Source of the DNA: CAYRYU01 sp964428355
GTDB lineage: Bacteria; Muiribacteriota; Ozemobacteria; Ozemobacterales; Ozemobacteraceae
Assembly (NCBI GenBank): GCA_964428355.1
Contig: CAYRYU010000080.1
Span: forward strand, 1 to 32,178
DNA: 32,178 bases
Reading direction: 5' to 3'
Part shown: piece after piece, positions 1 through 8,918 of the stretch
Layout: the number at the start of each line of letters is the position of its first letter
Numbering within the stretch: the stretch's first letter is position 1
Notes under the pieces: model-generated
What the model was told of the DNA's origin: nothing
Databases searched by the model: none
What the model saw: the letters and a program-made list of their open reading frames with translations, nothing else
Made by a program: the position numbers and the translations under genes

Positions 1-41
1 GGCCCCCTCAGATGACCACCCAGACAAGTTGGACGGGCGGG

Positions 42-1589
42 TCAGATGAGGGGCCGGATCCACTGCAGCTTTCGGAGGCGGTTGAGCTTCTCGACCATTT
101 CCTTCTGGAGATGGTCTTCGGGACCGAACACCCTCGTGATATTCCCGCGCTCGTCCACCGAAACCTTGTATTCGAGGCTGTCCTGGATTCCCCTGCGCAT
201 GATCCCGGCGGTCCTGATAGCGAACTCATGACCCCAGACCACGGTGACGACCTCGGAATTCACGACCATGCTGAGCGGGTCGAGGTTGTAGGTTCCGACG
301 ATGGCGAGCTGGGAATCGAAAACGAACGCCTTGGTGTGGATGCAGGGTTTTCCGGCGGGGAAAACGTAGATATGGGAACCGGGCATCTTCGCCAAAAGCC
401 GCTGCCAATCGTTCATGAAGAAGGCGGTCGTGGACTGGTGATTGGTGGAATCAGCGCTGTTGGTCAGAAAGATGACCTTGACCCCGCGCTTCGCCGCGCG
501 AACGAGAGCTTCCTCAGCTTCCGAAGAAAGAACGATGTAGGCGTTCTGCATGAGGATCTCGTCCCTGGCGGAGTCGATCAGCCGGATGAGGTTCGGTCCG
601 ATGTCGTCGCGGGGCCCCTTCATCGAGTTCTTGTCGAGAATCCTGACGGCACGGGGTCGTTCCCCGCGGAACATCCGGAAATCGGCGAAGGAGCTGAGTT
701 TCTTGTATCGCGAAATCTCGGCGTTGTAGGTCCGGAGGTAGTTTTTAAGATTGTCCGAGATATCGAGCTTTTCCGGATCACTGAGACCGGATCCCTGGAG
801 ATACCGGTTCATGACCCGGTAGGCGATGTCGAGCTTGTTGGTCTGGTCGGTGAAGTTGATCAGGTCCTTCTTGATGACCGAGTTCTTCAAAAAACCCCAT
901 TCCTCGTCGAAGGCCATCTGGAGCTGTTTCACAACGCCGGAACCGCGCATGACCACGTCCATGTCCTCGAACACGTTCGTGTGTTCTCCGTACTGGACGA
1001 AATAATCCTTTCCGATGTTCCGGCCCCCGGTGAGGCAGGTTTCGCCATCGACGATGATGATCTTGTCATGGTTCGAAAGAAGGACGTTCCTGAGGTCGAG
1101 AACCGCTCCGGGAAGGGCTTTCGAGATCGGATTGTAAAGGCGGATCTGGACATTCGGAAAAGCCGCCAGCTCCTGAAGCTCGTCGAAATCCTTCCACTTC
1201 TTGGCACTTCGTGCGAACCGCCCGTCGATCATGAGCCGGATCGACAGACCCTCCCGGGCTTTTTTCTGGAGCAGTCCGAGGAATGACCAGCCGAAGATAT
1301 CGTCATCGACGATGAAATAGGTGCTGACGATCGACTTCCGCGCACTTTCCAGGAGACTCCACCGGGCGTACCAGGCTTCCTCGTTTCCGTTGAGCAGGCG
1401 GATCAGGGTCTGGTTCCCGGGATCCTGGACCGGGAAGGAATCGAAAACCCCCTGGAGTTTCGGATTTTCCGCGGGAACCGGGCCGGCCGAAAAACCCGGG
1501 GAAACCAATGCAAGCACCAGAAGGAACAGCCCCACCAAACGGATTACGGGGAAGGGGACTCTTCGGAAGAATCGAATGGTGGATTTCAT
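42..1589 (-). CDS. Exported phospholipase D-like protein with two HKD motifs
   Basis: The 515-residue product is a PLD-superfamily phosphodiesterase. Two HxKxxxxD motifs are visible, H174/K176/D181 (HDKIIIVD) and H418/K420/D425 (HTKAFVFD), each followed by the usual Gly-rich/Asn stretch (LTGGRNIG and VGTYNLD). The family (cardiolipin synthases, phospholipases D, some nucleases) forms one active site from the two motifs through a phosphohistidine intermediate. Residues 14-35 form a hydrophobic signal or anchor, so it probably acts in or outside the inner membrane on phospholipid. The start at 1589 is chosen because AAGGAG lies just upstream and a TATAAT box sits at 1626-1631; an earlier in-frame ATG at 1655 lies upstream of that box. 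The substrate cannot be told from sequence: cardiolipin synthase and secreted phospholipase are both possible. Fold assignment is very secure, function moderate. Confidence 0.92.
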   Translation of the reverse strand: MKSTIRFFRRVPFPVIRLVGLFLLVLALVSPGFSAGPVPAENPKLQGVFDSFPVQDPGNQTLIRLLNGNEEAWYARWSLLESARKSIVSTYFIVDDDIFGWSFLGLLQKKAREGLSIRLMIDGRFARSAKKWKDFDELQELAAFPNVQIRLYNPISKALPGAVLDLRNVLLSNHDKIIIVDGETCLTGGRNIGKDYFVQYGEHTNVFEDMDVVMRGSGVVKQLQMAFDEEWGFLKNSVIKKDLINFTDQTNKLDIAYRVMNRYLQGSGLSDPEKLDISDNLKNYLRTYNAEISRYKKLSSFADFRMFRGERPRAVRILDKNSMKGPRDDIGPNLIRLIDSARDEILMQNAYIVLSSEAEEALVRAAKRGVKVIFLTNSADSTNHQSTTAFFMNDWQRLLAKMPGSHIYVFPAGKPCIHTKAFVFDSQLAIVGTYNLDPLSMVVNSEVVTVVWGHEFAIRTAGIMRRGIQDSLEYKVSVDERGNITRVFGPEDHLQKEMVEKLNRLRKLQWIRPLI

Positions 1590-1625
1590 CGGTTGAATCT
1601 CCTTGGAAAAAAATCGATCCATTCC

Positions 1626-1654
1626 ATTATACCCAGGATGAGGGCATTCCTCCA
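1626..1654 (-). promoter_or_regulatory. Sigma70-like promoter for the PLD-like gene
   Basis: On the minus strand a perfect TATAAT (1631 to 1626) is preceded by 17 bases and then a weak TGGAGG -35 (three of six matches). Transcription would begin near 1619, giving a leader of about 30 nt that contains AAGGAG before the ATG at 1589. The perfect -10 is seen; promoter function is inferred. Confidence 0.45.
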
Positions 1655-1741
1655 CCGTTTTCCTTGAATCCGGGTTCGCGAGAGAAAACGGGGATGTTCG
1701 GAGGCTTCACTCGTGAGGCGGAACCGGCCCGGAAAAAGGCC

Positions 1742-2050
1742 TCACCACCCGAAAACCATCAGAGGAAGCCCCGCCAACAGGCAAAGCCCCCCCAAGAGGA
1801 TGTGGAGAATTCCCTTGAGGGAGAGCATGAAGCTGATCACCTTTGACGGCGGTGCGGTGCGACGCTCCTGTTCACCGTTCAGGATCAGGAAGCAACCTCC
1901 GGCGGCAAGGGCCATCCCAGTGAGCGGGCCCAGATAGGGGAATTTCGGAGCCTGGTAGCAGATCACGAGGAGAATGGCGAAAAGAACCCCCGCGAGGGTT
2001 CCAGACCGGGAAACCAGCACCGCAAGGCGCTCATCGCTCAGGAAAGCCAA
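1742..2050 (-). CDS. Small membrane protein, TTG start, translationally coupled
   Basis: The 102-residue protein has no family I recognise. It contains three hydrophobic segments (about residues 14-31, 38-57 and 73-100) and few charged residues, so it is an integral membrane protein. The start is a TTG at 2050. No ATG is available at the head of the frame, and GGAGGTGA (2062-2055) gives a near-ideal ribosome site that runs across the stop codon of the upstream gene (TGA at 2057-2055). This suggests translational coupling with the exported protein at 2055-2813, so the two may work together at the envelope. A GTGAGGC/GCCTCAC inverted repeat (1713-1719 with 1739-1745) covers its stop codon, but no T-run follows. 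Confidence 0.7.
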   Translation of the reverse strand: MAFLSDERLAVLVSRSGTLAGVLFAILLVICYQAPKFPYLGPLTGMALAAGGCFLILNGEQERRTAPPSKVISFMLSLKGILHILLGGLCLLAGLPLMVFGW

Positions 2051-2054
2051 GCAC

Positions 2055-2813
2055 TCACCTCCCCGCCCTGACTTCCTTCAACCGGCAATCCACTTCGGAC
2101 GTGGTTCCGTGATGCACATATTCGAACCCGGAGAAACCGAGACCGGGAACGAACTTCCAGATGGAGTGGTCGGGGTTTGTCCGCAGAATGATCGAGAGCT
2201 CCTCCAATGGGCCGGCGGCGGCGAGCCCTTTTACCGACCCGGCCTCGAACGGGGCTCTTCCTTCGACAAGATACAGATTGGATGTACCTCCACGCGTGAG
2301 CTGGGCGGTCTCGCCGTAGAATTTCCCCTCGACGAGTGGAAGGTCGAGGAGAAGATCGCCCTCCTGAAGGATATCTCCGAGGAATTCATCGGGATTGACA
2401 GCCTTTTTCCAGATGTCCGAAATCCGGTCCTCGGCGCTGACGACGAACAACTTCCACGCTCCCACCTTCACCATCACAAAAGGAGCGGGTTCCACCTTCT
2501 CATCGTAAAATGTGAGCTGTGAAGGAAGCCCCGTTCCCTTCGCCAAAACGATTTCCCCTCGGACAACGACGGAATCGATACTCGTCGTCCAGGAAAGGGT
2601 CTTGGATTTCTCCTTGCCCGAATCTTCCCATTTTACCTTCGCCTGGTAAATCCACTCAGCTCCGGTTGCCAACGGAAACGGGTCGGGACCGATTGCGCCC
2701 TTTGAACCGCCGTGGGCATCTCCCCCAGCCTTGGGGACGGGCCCAGCGGGAGCCCCTGCGGAAGCCGCCTGCGCAAGAAAGCACACAATGACCGCGATGG
2801 CCAAGTATCTCAT
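2055..2813 (-). CDS. Exported protein of unknown function
   Basis: The 252-residue protein starts with a clear Sec signal peptide (MRYLAIAVIVCFLAQAASA, cleavage after ASA near residue 19). There is no lipobox Cys at +1. The mature part opens with a Gly/Pro-rich stretch, then FPLATGAEWIYQ, a hydrophobic and acidic beta-rich body, and an ending with PGLGFSGFEYVHHG. The opening phrase (plateau-like FPL..G..W.Y) resembles that of several uncharacterised bacterial exported proteins, but I cannot name a family. GGGAG precedes the ATG at 2813. It is followed without a gap by the small membrane protein (1742-2050), whose ribosome site overlaps this stop codon. It is divergent from the gene at 2881. 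Confidence 0.78.
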   Translation of the reverse strand: MRYLAIAVIVCFLAQAASAGAPAGPVPKAGGDAHGGSKGAIGPDPFPLATGAEWIYQAKVKWEDSGKEKSKTLSWTTSIDSVVVRGEIVLAKGTGLPSQLTFYDEKVEPAPFVMVKVGAWKLFVVSAEDRISDIWKKAVNPDEFLGDILQEGDLLLDLPLVEGKFYGETAQLTRGGTSNLYLVEGRAPFEAGSVKGLAAAGPLEELSIILRTNPDHSIWKFVPGLGFSGFEYVHHGTTSEVDCRLKEVRAGR

Positions 2814-2831
2814 GTTTCACTCCCTGCCCTG

Positions 2832-2840
2832 TGGTATAAA
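2832..2840 (+). promoter_or_regulatory. Extended -10 promoter for the 2881-8914 operon
   Basis: TGGTATAAA at 2832-2840 is an extended -10 element (TGn followed by TATAAA, five of six). No good -35 is seen, as is normal for this class. Transcription would begin near 2847, about 34 nt before the ATG at 2881. The element lies in the 67-base divergent gap between 2813 and 2881. Confidence 0.4.
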
Positions 2841-2880
2841 GGGATTGTACTACAGGCTGATCCCGAAGGGAGGTTCCATC

Positions 2881-3507
2881 ATGATGAAAAGACTTTTGGC
2901 AATTTCACTGCTGCTTTTTATTGCTCCGGGTTTCTCGTTCGGACAGACGGAGGTCAAAATGGACTCCGGATTGAAGAAGAAGCTCAACACCTTCTTCAGC
3001 AACTTCTCCGAAGCGAACGTGGGTGGTTTCAGGCTTGGGGGCCTTTCCGACTCCCTCCTCCTGGACTTCGCGCTGAGACACAACTACCTCAACCGGTTCC
3101 AATCGCTGAAGGTCCGGAAGGAGGAGATGTCGGTCGAGGTTTCCGTGGACCAGGTCGACAAGACCACGGAAAAGTATTTCGGCAAAAAGGTTTCCAAGCA
3201 CGAGAAGCCGGTTTACGTCGTTCCAATCTCCGACGGCGACGCGTTCTTCTTTTCCCAGATCGATCGGTTGTTCAAACTCGAAAAGGGGTTCTTCCGGGCT
3301 GAGGGTTCCATCTTCACGACGGGTTCGGGAGGCGTTCCGGACGTTCACGCCAACCCCGAGGTCTGGAAGAAGAACAAGGAGGAGGTCGAGCTGGTCTCCA
3401 GGTTTTCGGCGACCATCAAATCGGAAGAAGACCGTTACATCCTTATCGACTATTCCGTTACCCCAATCGGAAGCAGCGAGGATTCACAAGGGAACAAGGG
3501 GAACTGA
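2881..3507 (+). CDS. Exported protein of unknown function
   Basis: The 208-residue product begins MMKRLLAISLLLFIAPGFSFGQ, a signal peptide with probable cleavage after FSFG or FGQ. The mature region is rich in Lys, Glu and Phe and shows no motif I recognise; it ends in a polar tail. The start at 2881 has GGGAGG about 5 bases upstream. Earlier in-frame starts would read through the divergent gene's signal-peptide region and are rejected. It is the first gene of a same-strand run (39 nt before the amidohydrolase), which suggests co-transcription. Function unknown. Confidence 0.78.
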   Translation: MMKRLLAISLLLFIAPGFSFGQTEVKMDSGLKKKLNTFFSNFSEANVGGFRLGGLSDSLLLDFALRHNYLNRFQSLKVRKEEMSVEVSVDQVDKTTEKYFGKKVSKHEKPVYVVPISDGDAFFFSQIDRLFKLEKGFFRAEGSIFTTGSGGVPDVHANPEVWKKNKEEVELVSRFSATIKSEEDRYILIDYSVTPIGSSEDSQGNKGN

Positions 3508-3546
3508 CCCCGTCCGGGAAGCACGGAACGGAGATGGGAGGAGCCG

Positions 3547-4869
3547 ATGAAAACCCTTATCAGGAATGTCGAGATCATCCCGCTGGGCGCGGAGGGAAAA
3601 CCCCAAAAGAAGGGAAACATCTGTATCGACGGAAGGCTCATTACCGCCGTGGGTGATGTTCCGCCGGATTTCGAACCCGCCGAAACCGTCGAGGGAAGCG
3701 GCATGCTCGCGGTCCCGGGCTTTTTCAACGCGCACTGCCACTCCCCGATGACCTTCGAACGAGGATGGGCCGAGGATCTCCCCCTCGACCGGTGGTTCAA
3801 CGAACGGATCTGGGTCGCGGAATCTGCGCTGACCGCCGAGGACGTGTATTGGGGAGCCGCCCTTGGCGCGTGCGAAATGATCCGCTCGGGATGCGTGGGT
3901 TTCAACGACCACTATTTCCACATGGATCGGGTGGGAGAAGTCGTAGAAACTTCCGGCATGAAGGCTGCCCTGACCTGGTGCCGCTTTGGGATCGGCGACG
4001 ACAAGGAGATCGGGGGAAGCCTCGAGACGGCCCTCCGGTTCACCGACACCTGGAACGGAAAGGCGGACGGCCGCATCAGGACGGTCATCGGCCCGCATTC
4101 CCCCTACGTCTGTCCCGAGCCGTTCCTGAAGGAGATGGCGGGCATTGCCCGGAGCCGGAACCTTCCGATCCACATCCACGCATCCGAATCCAGGGAACAG
4201 GTCAAGAACTCCGTCAAGACGCACGGGAAGACCCCGATCGCGTTTCTCGAAGCCTGCGGCCTGTTCGAGGTTCCAGCGGTGGTTGCACACGCGCTCTATC
4301 TCGGGAAGAACGACGTCTCGATCCTCTCGGGAAAGGGCGTCTCGGTTGCTTATTGCCCTATCACCTACATGAAGCTGGCCATGGGAACCGGGGATCTCCG
4401 CCCCTTGCTCGATGCCGGGGTCAATGTCTGCCTCGGAACCGACGGCCCCGGATCGAACAGCGACATGGACATGAAGGAGGTCATCCGCTTCACCCCCCTC
4501 CTGCAGAAGTTCTCAAGCGACGACGCCGAAGCCCTCCCCGGGGATATCCCGCTACGCATGGCAACCGGAAACGGCGCGCGTGCCATGGGATTCCCCGACT
4601 CGGGCTCCCTGGAACGGGGAAAAGCCGCCGATATCGTCCTGTTCCGCCGGGACCGCCCGCATTGGTTTCCGAACCACGATCCTGTTGCAAACCTCGTCCA
4701 CTGCGGAAAAGGGGCCGACGTGGAGTATGTCTTCATCGACGGAAGGATGGTCCTGAAGCGGGGGGAGCTCCTGACCCTGGACGAGGGGAAGATCCGCTTT
4801 GAAGCGGACGCCCGGGCCCGGAAGATGGTCGGCAGGAACCTCTCGATCGTAAGGGAATACCGCGGCTGA
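3547..4869 (+). CDS. Amidohydrolase, MTA/S-adenosylhomocysteine deaminase family
   Basis: The 440-residue protein is a COG0402-type amidohydrolase. Its closest character is 5-methylthioadenosine/S-adenosylhomocysteine deaminase (MtaD), which removes the 6-amino group of the adenine ring in salvage of MTA and SAH. Metal and catalytic positions can be read directly: H63 and H65 (NAHCHSPM), H211 and E214 (HIHASES), H248 (VVAHALYLG) and D299 (GTDGPGSNSDMDM). The C-terminal GKAADIVLF and FIDGRMVLKRG segments rebuild the small beta-sandwich domain. There is no signal peptide, so it is cytoplasmic. GGGAGG precedes the ATG. NAHCH replaces the more usual NxHTH, with metal ligands kept. Guanine deaminase, triazine hydrolase and SsnA-type proteins share this fold, so the exact substrate is uncertain. 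Neighbours do not suggest a nucleoside pathway. Confidence 0.9.
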   Translation: MKTLIRNVEIIPLGAEGKPQKKGNICIDGRLITAVGDVPPDFEPAETVEGSGMLAVPGFFNAHCHSPMTFERGWAEDLPLDRWFNERIWVAESALTAEDVYWGAALGACEMIRSGCVGFNDHYFHMDRVGEVVETSGMKAALTWCRFGIGDDKEIGGSLETALRFTDTWNGKADGRIRTVIGPHSPYVCPEPFLKEMAGIARSRNLPIHIHASESREQVKNSVKTHGKTPIAFLEACGLFEVPAVVAHALYLGKNDVSILSGKGVSVAYCPITYMKLAMGTGDLRPLLDAGVNVCLGTDGPGSNSDMDMKEVIRFTPLLQKFSSDDAEALPGDIPLRMATGNGARAMGFPDSGSLERGKAADIVLFRRDRPHWFPNHDPVANLVHCGKGADVEYVFIDGRMVLKRGELLTLDEGKIRFEADARARKMVGRNLSIVREYRG

Positions 4870-4955
4870 TGCCCTTGAACGGGGCGGCTAAATCCGCCTC
4901 TCCTCTGCCGCGTTTCGAATTCAGACCGAGGATCAAATCCAAGGAGGAAATTCCG

Positions 4956-7385
4956 ATGACGAACCACATGACCCACCGTGGAAGCCGGCTCCTGGTTCTG
5001 GCCCTTTTCGCGTGCCTTGCAGTGGGCGCTTTCGCCCAGGAACCCGAAGGGGGGGACAAGACCCTCTCTCCCTACTTCTTCGTAAAAAGCGACGAGCCCG
5101 GGGTGGACCAGCTCCCGCTCAAGTCCACAACGGGCGATGTCAAGGTCGCGGGCGTGATCGCCGATATCCTCGTCACCCAGGTCTACAAGAACGAGGGGAA
5201 GCGGCCGATCGAGGCCATCTACGTCTTCCCCGCGTCTTCGAAAGCCGCCGTTTACGGGCTGAAGATGACCATCGGCGAGCGGACGATCGTGGCCAAGATC
5301 CAGAAAAAGGAAGAGGCCCGCCGGATGTACGAGGAGGCCAAACAACAGGGAAAGAGCGCTTCCCTCCTCGAACAGGAGAGGCCCAACGTCTTCTCGATGA
5401 ACGTGGCCAACATCATGCCCGGTGACGAGATCAAGGTCGAGCTCAGCTATACCGAGCTTCTGGTACCGAACGACGGGGTTTACGAGTTCGTCTATCCGAC
5501 CGTGGTGGGCCCCAGGTATTCCAGCCCGTCCCAGGCGAACAAGCCGGACGCCCCGAAGTGGGCGGCCAATCCGTATCTCTCCGAGGGTGAGCAGTCCAAG
5601 ACGACTTTCGGAATGAAGGTCGCGATCTCGGCAGGGCTGCCGATCCAGGATGCGGTCTGCAACACCCACAAGACATCGATAGAGTTCGAGGGCAAGAACA
5701 ACGTCAAGGTCTCTCTCGACGAGTCGGAGAAATACGGCGGGAACCGCGATTTCATCCTGAAATACCGGTTGGCGGGCGGCCAGATCCAGTCCGGGCTGTT
5801 GTTGTATCGCGGCGACACCGAGAACTTCTTTTTGTTGATGGTACAACCTCCGAAAAACGTCAGTCCCGAGATCATCCCGCCCCGGGAGTATGTATTCGTG
5901 GTCGACGTTTCGGGTTCCATGCACGGATTTCCCCTCGACACGGCGAAGACGGTCATGAAGGATCTCTTCTCGAAGCTTCGGCCCACCGACTACTTCAACA
6001 TCATGTTCTTTTCCGGGGGCAACCAGGTCCTCAGCCCCGAATCGCTCCCGGCCAACGAGGAGAACGTCGAGAAAGCTCTCGCGATGATGAGCCGGCAGCG
6101 CGGCGGCGGCGGCACCGAGATGCTTCCGGCGCTCAAGGCAGCTCTGGCCCTTCCGCGGCACGGGAAGATCTCCCGCTCGATGGTCGTTGTCACCGACGGA
6201 TACGTGAGCGTCGAGAAGGAGATCTACGAGCTGGTGAGGAAAAACCTCAACGAGGGCAACCTGTTCTCTTTCGGGATCGGAAGCAGTGTCAACCGTTTCC
6301 TGATGGAAACCCTGGCCCGCGCGGGAATGGGTGAGCCCTTCATCGTCACCAAACCCGATTCCGCCGCGGAGCAGTGCGAGAAGTTCAGGCGCTACGTGCA
6401 GAGCCCCGTCCTGACCGGGATCAAGGTCGATTTCGGGGATTTCCAGGCCCAGAGCGTGGAGCCTCCCTCCGTTCCCGATGTCCTCGCCGAGCGCCCCGTC
6501 ATCATTTTCGGCAAGTGGTCCGGCAACCCCGCGGGAACGATCACCCTCACCGGCACATCAGGAGAGGGGGAATACAAGCAGACCTTCGATGTGGCTGCGG
6601 TCAAACCCGAGAACGAGAACTCGGCCCTCAGATACCTGTGGGCCCGGCATCGGATCGCGGTCCTGTCCGACTTCAACACCCTCCGCAACGATCCCGAGAT
6701 CGTGGCGGACGTGACGAAACTTGGACTCGATTACAACCTCCTCACCGCGCACACCTCGTTCGTGGCCATCGACAGCCTTGCCCGGGCCAAACCCGGTGAA
6801 GCCCAGACGGTAAACCAGCCTCTCCCGCTCCCCGAAGGTGTAAGCAACCTGGCTGTGGGCGGCTCTTCCGGAAAGGCGAAAATGGAGATGAGCTACCGGG
6901 GCGGTCCAGTCATGCCCGCAATGTCTACCAGCGACTCCTTTTCGGAGAAGGAGTATTCGAGGGCACCAGCACCCCAGCAGCTCACGGCAAAACCCTCCGC
7001 GCCTCCCCCGCCTCCCATGAAGAAACCCGATGCCGACGATTCGAAAAAGTCGGGACCTGGCAAGATCACCGTCGGCGGGATCATGGTCAGCGGAGGACTT
7101 TCTTCCGACGCCGTCCGCCAGGCGGTAGAGTCAAAGCGCGAGGCCCTTCTCCAGGCGTACAGGAAGGCTCTCGCCGCCAGCCCGGCCCTGAGGGGCAAAC
7201 TGGGCCTCGAACTGACGATCGACGGAACCGGCAAGGTGCTTTCCGCCAAGGTCTTCAACGACGAGGTGGGTGACAAGAAGCTCGTGGAGGAAATCGTGAA
7301 GCTGTTCAAGGAGATCGTCTTCCCGGCCCTCTCCAAGAAAGACAAGCTGGAGTTCACCCTGGTCCTTACCCTTGACCCCTCGTGA
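4956..7385 (+). CDS. Exported VIT-VWA protein with AgmX/PglI-like C-terminal domain
   Basis: The 809-residue protein starts at 4956 behind AAGGAGG (4941-4947). A signal peptide covers residues 1-27 (ending GAFAQ). A vault protein inter-alpha-trypsin (VIT) domain spans about 55-170, including the FPASSKAAVYGLKM and MPGDEIKVELSY signatures. A von Willebrand A domain follows at about 311-480 with an intact MIDAS: D317, S319, S321 (DVSGS), T387 and D414 (VVTDG). After a beta-rich stretch and a Pro-rich linker near 675-690, the last 109 residues match the AgmX/PglI C-terminal pattern (ISGGL-type start, then a TonB-like beta fold with DGTGKVLSAKV). VIT-VWA proteins are mostly metal-dependent adhesion or assembly modules. 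The tail suggests envelope partner binding. The stop overlaps the next start in TGATG, so it is coupled to the PDZ-hydrolase. Confidence 0.92.
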   Translation: MTNHMTHRGSRLLVLALFACLAVGAFAQEPEGGDKTLSPYFFVKSDEPGVDQLPLKSTTGDVKVAGVIADILVTQVYKNEGKRPIEAIYVFPASSKAAVYGLKMTIGERTIVAKIQKKEEARRMYEEAKQQGKSASLLEQERPNVFSMNVANIMPGDEIKVELSYTELLVPNDGVYEFVYPTVVGPRYSSPSQANKPDAPKWAANPYLSEGEQSKTTFGMKVAISAGLPIQDAVCNTHKTSIEFEGKNNVKVSLDESEKYGGNRDFILKYRLAGGQIQSGLLLYRGDTENFFLLMVQPPKNVSPEIIPPREYVFVVDVSGSMHGFPLDTAKTVMKDLFSKLRPTDYFNIMFFSGGNQVLSPESLPANEENVEKALAMMSRQRGGGGTEMLPALKAALALPRHGKISRSMVVVTDGYVSVEKEIYELVRKNLNEGNLFSFGIGSSVNRFLMETLARAGMGEPFIVTKPDSAAEQCEKFRRYVQSPVLTGIKVDFGDFQAQSVEPPSVPDVLAERPVIIFGKWSGNPAGTITLTGTSGEGEYKQTFDVAAVKPENENSALRYLWARHRIAVLSDFNTLRNDPEIVADVTKLGLDYNLLTAHTSFVAIDSLARAKPGEAQTVNQPLPLPEGVSNLAVGGSSGKAKMEMSYRGGPVMPAMSTSDSFSEKEYSRAPAPQQLTAKPSAPPPPPMKKPDADDSKKSGPGKITVGGIMVSGGLSSDAVRQAVESKREALLQAYRKALAASPALRGKLGLELTIDGTGKVLSAKVFNDEVGDKKLVEEIVKLFKEIVFPALSKKDKLEFTLVLTLDPS

Positions 7386-8914
7386 TGTCCCATGATCCGC
7401 GCGGTCCGGAAGGGCGGTTCGCCGCCCTTCCGACCGTCCTTCTGACCATCGTTCCTGCGATCCTTCTTCTCCTGGTCCCAGCCCTTTCCTGGAGCGGTGA
7501 ACCGGCCCCCCTTCGGGCACGCGGGATGGCCGGTTTCGCCTTCGGACCGGTTCCGCAGGCTCCCTCGGCGATGATTGGATCTGCCCCATCTCCCGGGGTG
7601 ATCGTGATCAAGGTCCTGCCTGGCTCCCCCGCAGCCAAAAGCGGTTTGCGCCCAGGGGATATCATCAGGAAATACGGCCCAACGACGATCCCCGATCCCA
7701 GTGCAATGCTGACAGCCCTCTCCAATGTTTACGCTGGAGACCGGATCGAGATCGAAATTTTCCGCCAGGGCCACCCCGCGCACCTGTTTCTCACCCTCGC
7801 ACCCTTCCCGAGAGACTTCCAGGAGGGCATCGAGCTCGAATACACGAGTTTTTCCCGCGGTGAGGCGAGGTTCAGGGCGGTGGTCCACTCCCCCGCAAAC
7901 TCTTCCGGGAAGGCCCTGCCCGGTCTCCTGATCGTCAGCGCCCTCGGCTCGCCCCGCCTTATCCGGAGCGAAGTTTACGACATGTCGCGAGAAATCGCCT
8001 GCGCGGCCGCTTCCGGGGGGTTCAGAGTCCTCCGGTTCGAGCTGAGGGGAAGCGGCGATTCGGAAGGAGAGGATTACCGTCAGACCGATTTCCTCTCCGA
8101 AATCGCCGACAACGCCGCCGCCCTAGACTTCCTTCGCAACCGCCCCGATATCGATCCGAAGCGCATTTTCCTCTTCGGCCACAGCACCGGCGGGATCATC
8201 GCCGGGATACTTGCCGGAACTGGAAGGTTCGAGACTGCCTCGCGGGCTCAGGCGCTTCCATCCGGGCGTGAAACCGGGCCGCGTCCCCCGCTCGCCGGGG
8301 TCATCCTTTCCTGCACCATCGGACGCGACCACCTCGAGCGGATCGCGGCAACGATCCGCCTCCAGGGCGAGCTGGACGGGAAGAGCTATCCCGAGATCGA
8401 AAAGTCCGTCCGGAACCACCTGACCCTTTGCACCCTCCTCGCGGATGGAATGAAGATGCCTGAGATCGCGTCCCGGCACCCCGAACTCGCGCAGGCGGTG
8501 AACTCCTCTGGCCGGATCATGGACGACCGGACCGACACCTACTGGCAACAGCAGCTCGGGTTCAATCTCGCCGAGGTGTACCAGGCAATCCGGTGTCCGG
8601 CATTGGTGATCTACGGCGAGTCCGATTTCCTGACCACGCGGCCCTGCCATGAAACGATCTGCAAGACCATCCGGGCCAGCGGAAACGGTTCGGTCCGGTT
8701 CGAGGCGATACCGGGAATGGATCACAAATACTCGATAGCAAGGGATTACTCCGAAAGCGCCCGAAATTACAATTCGAACTCTTTCCGGGAAAACCCCAGG
8801 GGAAAAGCGACAATCCTGGAATGGCTGGGGCAGACATCAACCGCATCGTCGCCATCTGGCGTCCCGGTTTCAGGCGCGATCCCTTCGGAAGAGGCGTCCG
8901 GAACCCACCATTAG
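7385..8914 (+). CDS. PDZ domain-alpha/beta hydrolase fusion, exported or membrane anchored
   Basis: The 509-residue protein has a hydrophobic N-terminal segment (residues 15-37), then a PDZ domain at about 70-140 (GVIVIKVLPGSPAAKSGLRPGD). It continues into an alpha/beta hydrolase fold. The triad can be read as S267 (GHSTGG), D414 (YGESDFLTT) and H447 (GMDHKYS). The REL.G.G segment before it fits the oxyanion and strand-4 region. The family includes serine esterases, dienelactone-type hydrolases and acyl-aminoacyl peptidases. PDZ domains usually bind peptide C-termini, so an envelope esterase or peptidase is plausible. ATG at 7385 shares one base with the upstream TGA; a GTG at 7382 is in frame and also possible. 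A Cys-containing lid-like insert lies between residues 310 and 400. Substrate unknown. Confidence 0.85.
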   Translation: MSHDPRGPEGRFAALPTVLLTIVPAILLLLVPALSWSGEPAPLRARGMAGFAFGPVPQAPSAMIGSAPSPGVIVIKVLPGSPAAKSGLRPGDIIRKYGPTTIPDPSAMLTALSNVYAGDRIEIEIFRQGHPAHLFLTLAPFPRDFQEGIELEYTSFSRGEARFRAVVHSPANSSGKALPGLLIVSALGSPRLIRSEVYDMSREIACAAASGGFRVLRFELRGSGDSEGEDYRQTDFLSEIADNAAALDFLRNRPDIDPKRIFLFGHSTGGIIAGILAGTGRFETASRAQALPSGRETGPRPPLAGVILSCTIGRDHLERIAATIRLQGELDGKSYPEIEKSVRNHLTLCTLLADGMKMPEIASRHPELAQAVNSSGRIMDDRTDTYWQQQLGFNLAEVYQAIRCPALVIYGESDFLTTRPCHETICKTIRASGNGSVRFEAIPGMDHKYSIARDYSESARNYNSNSFRENPRGKATILEWLGQTSTASSPSGVPVSGAIPSEEASGTHH

Positions 8915-8918
8915 CCCG

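Noticed and set aside
4365..6161. Long open frame on the minus strand (598 codons) under the amidohydrolase and VIT-VWA genes
   Set aside because: Its product is rich in Arg/Gly/Asp with no domain, and the opposite frame encodes two clear families. It is an antisense shadow caused by high GC.
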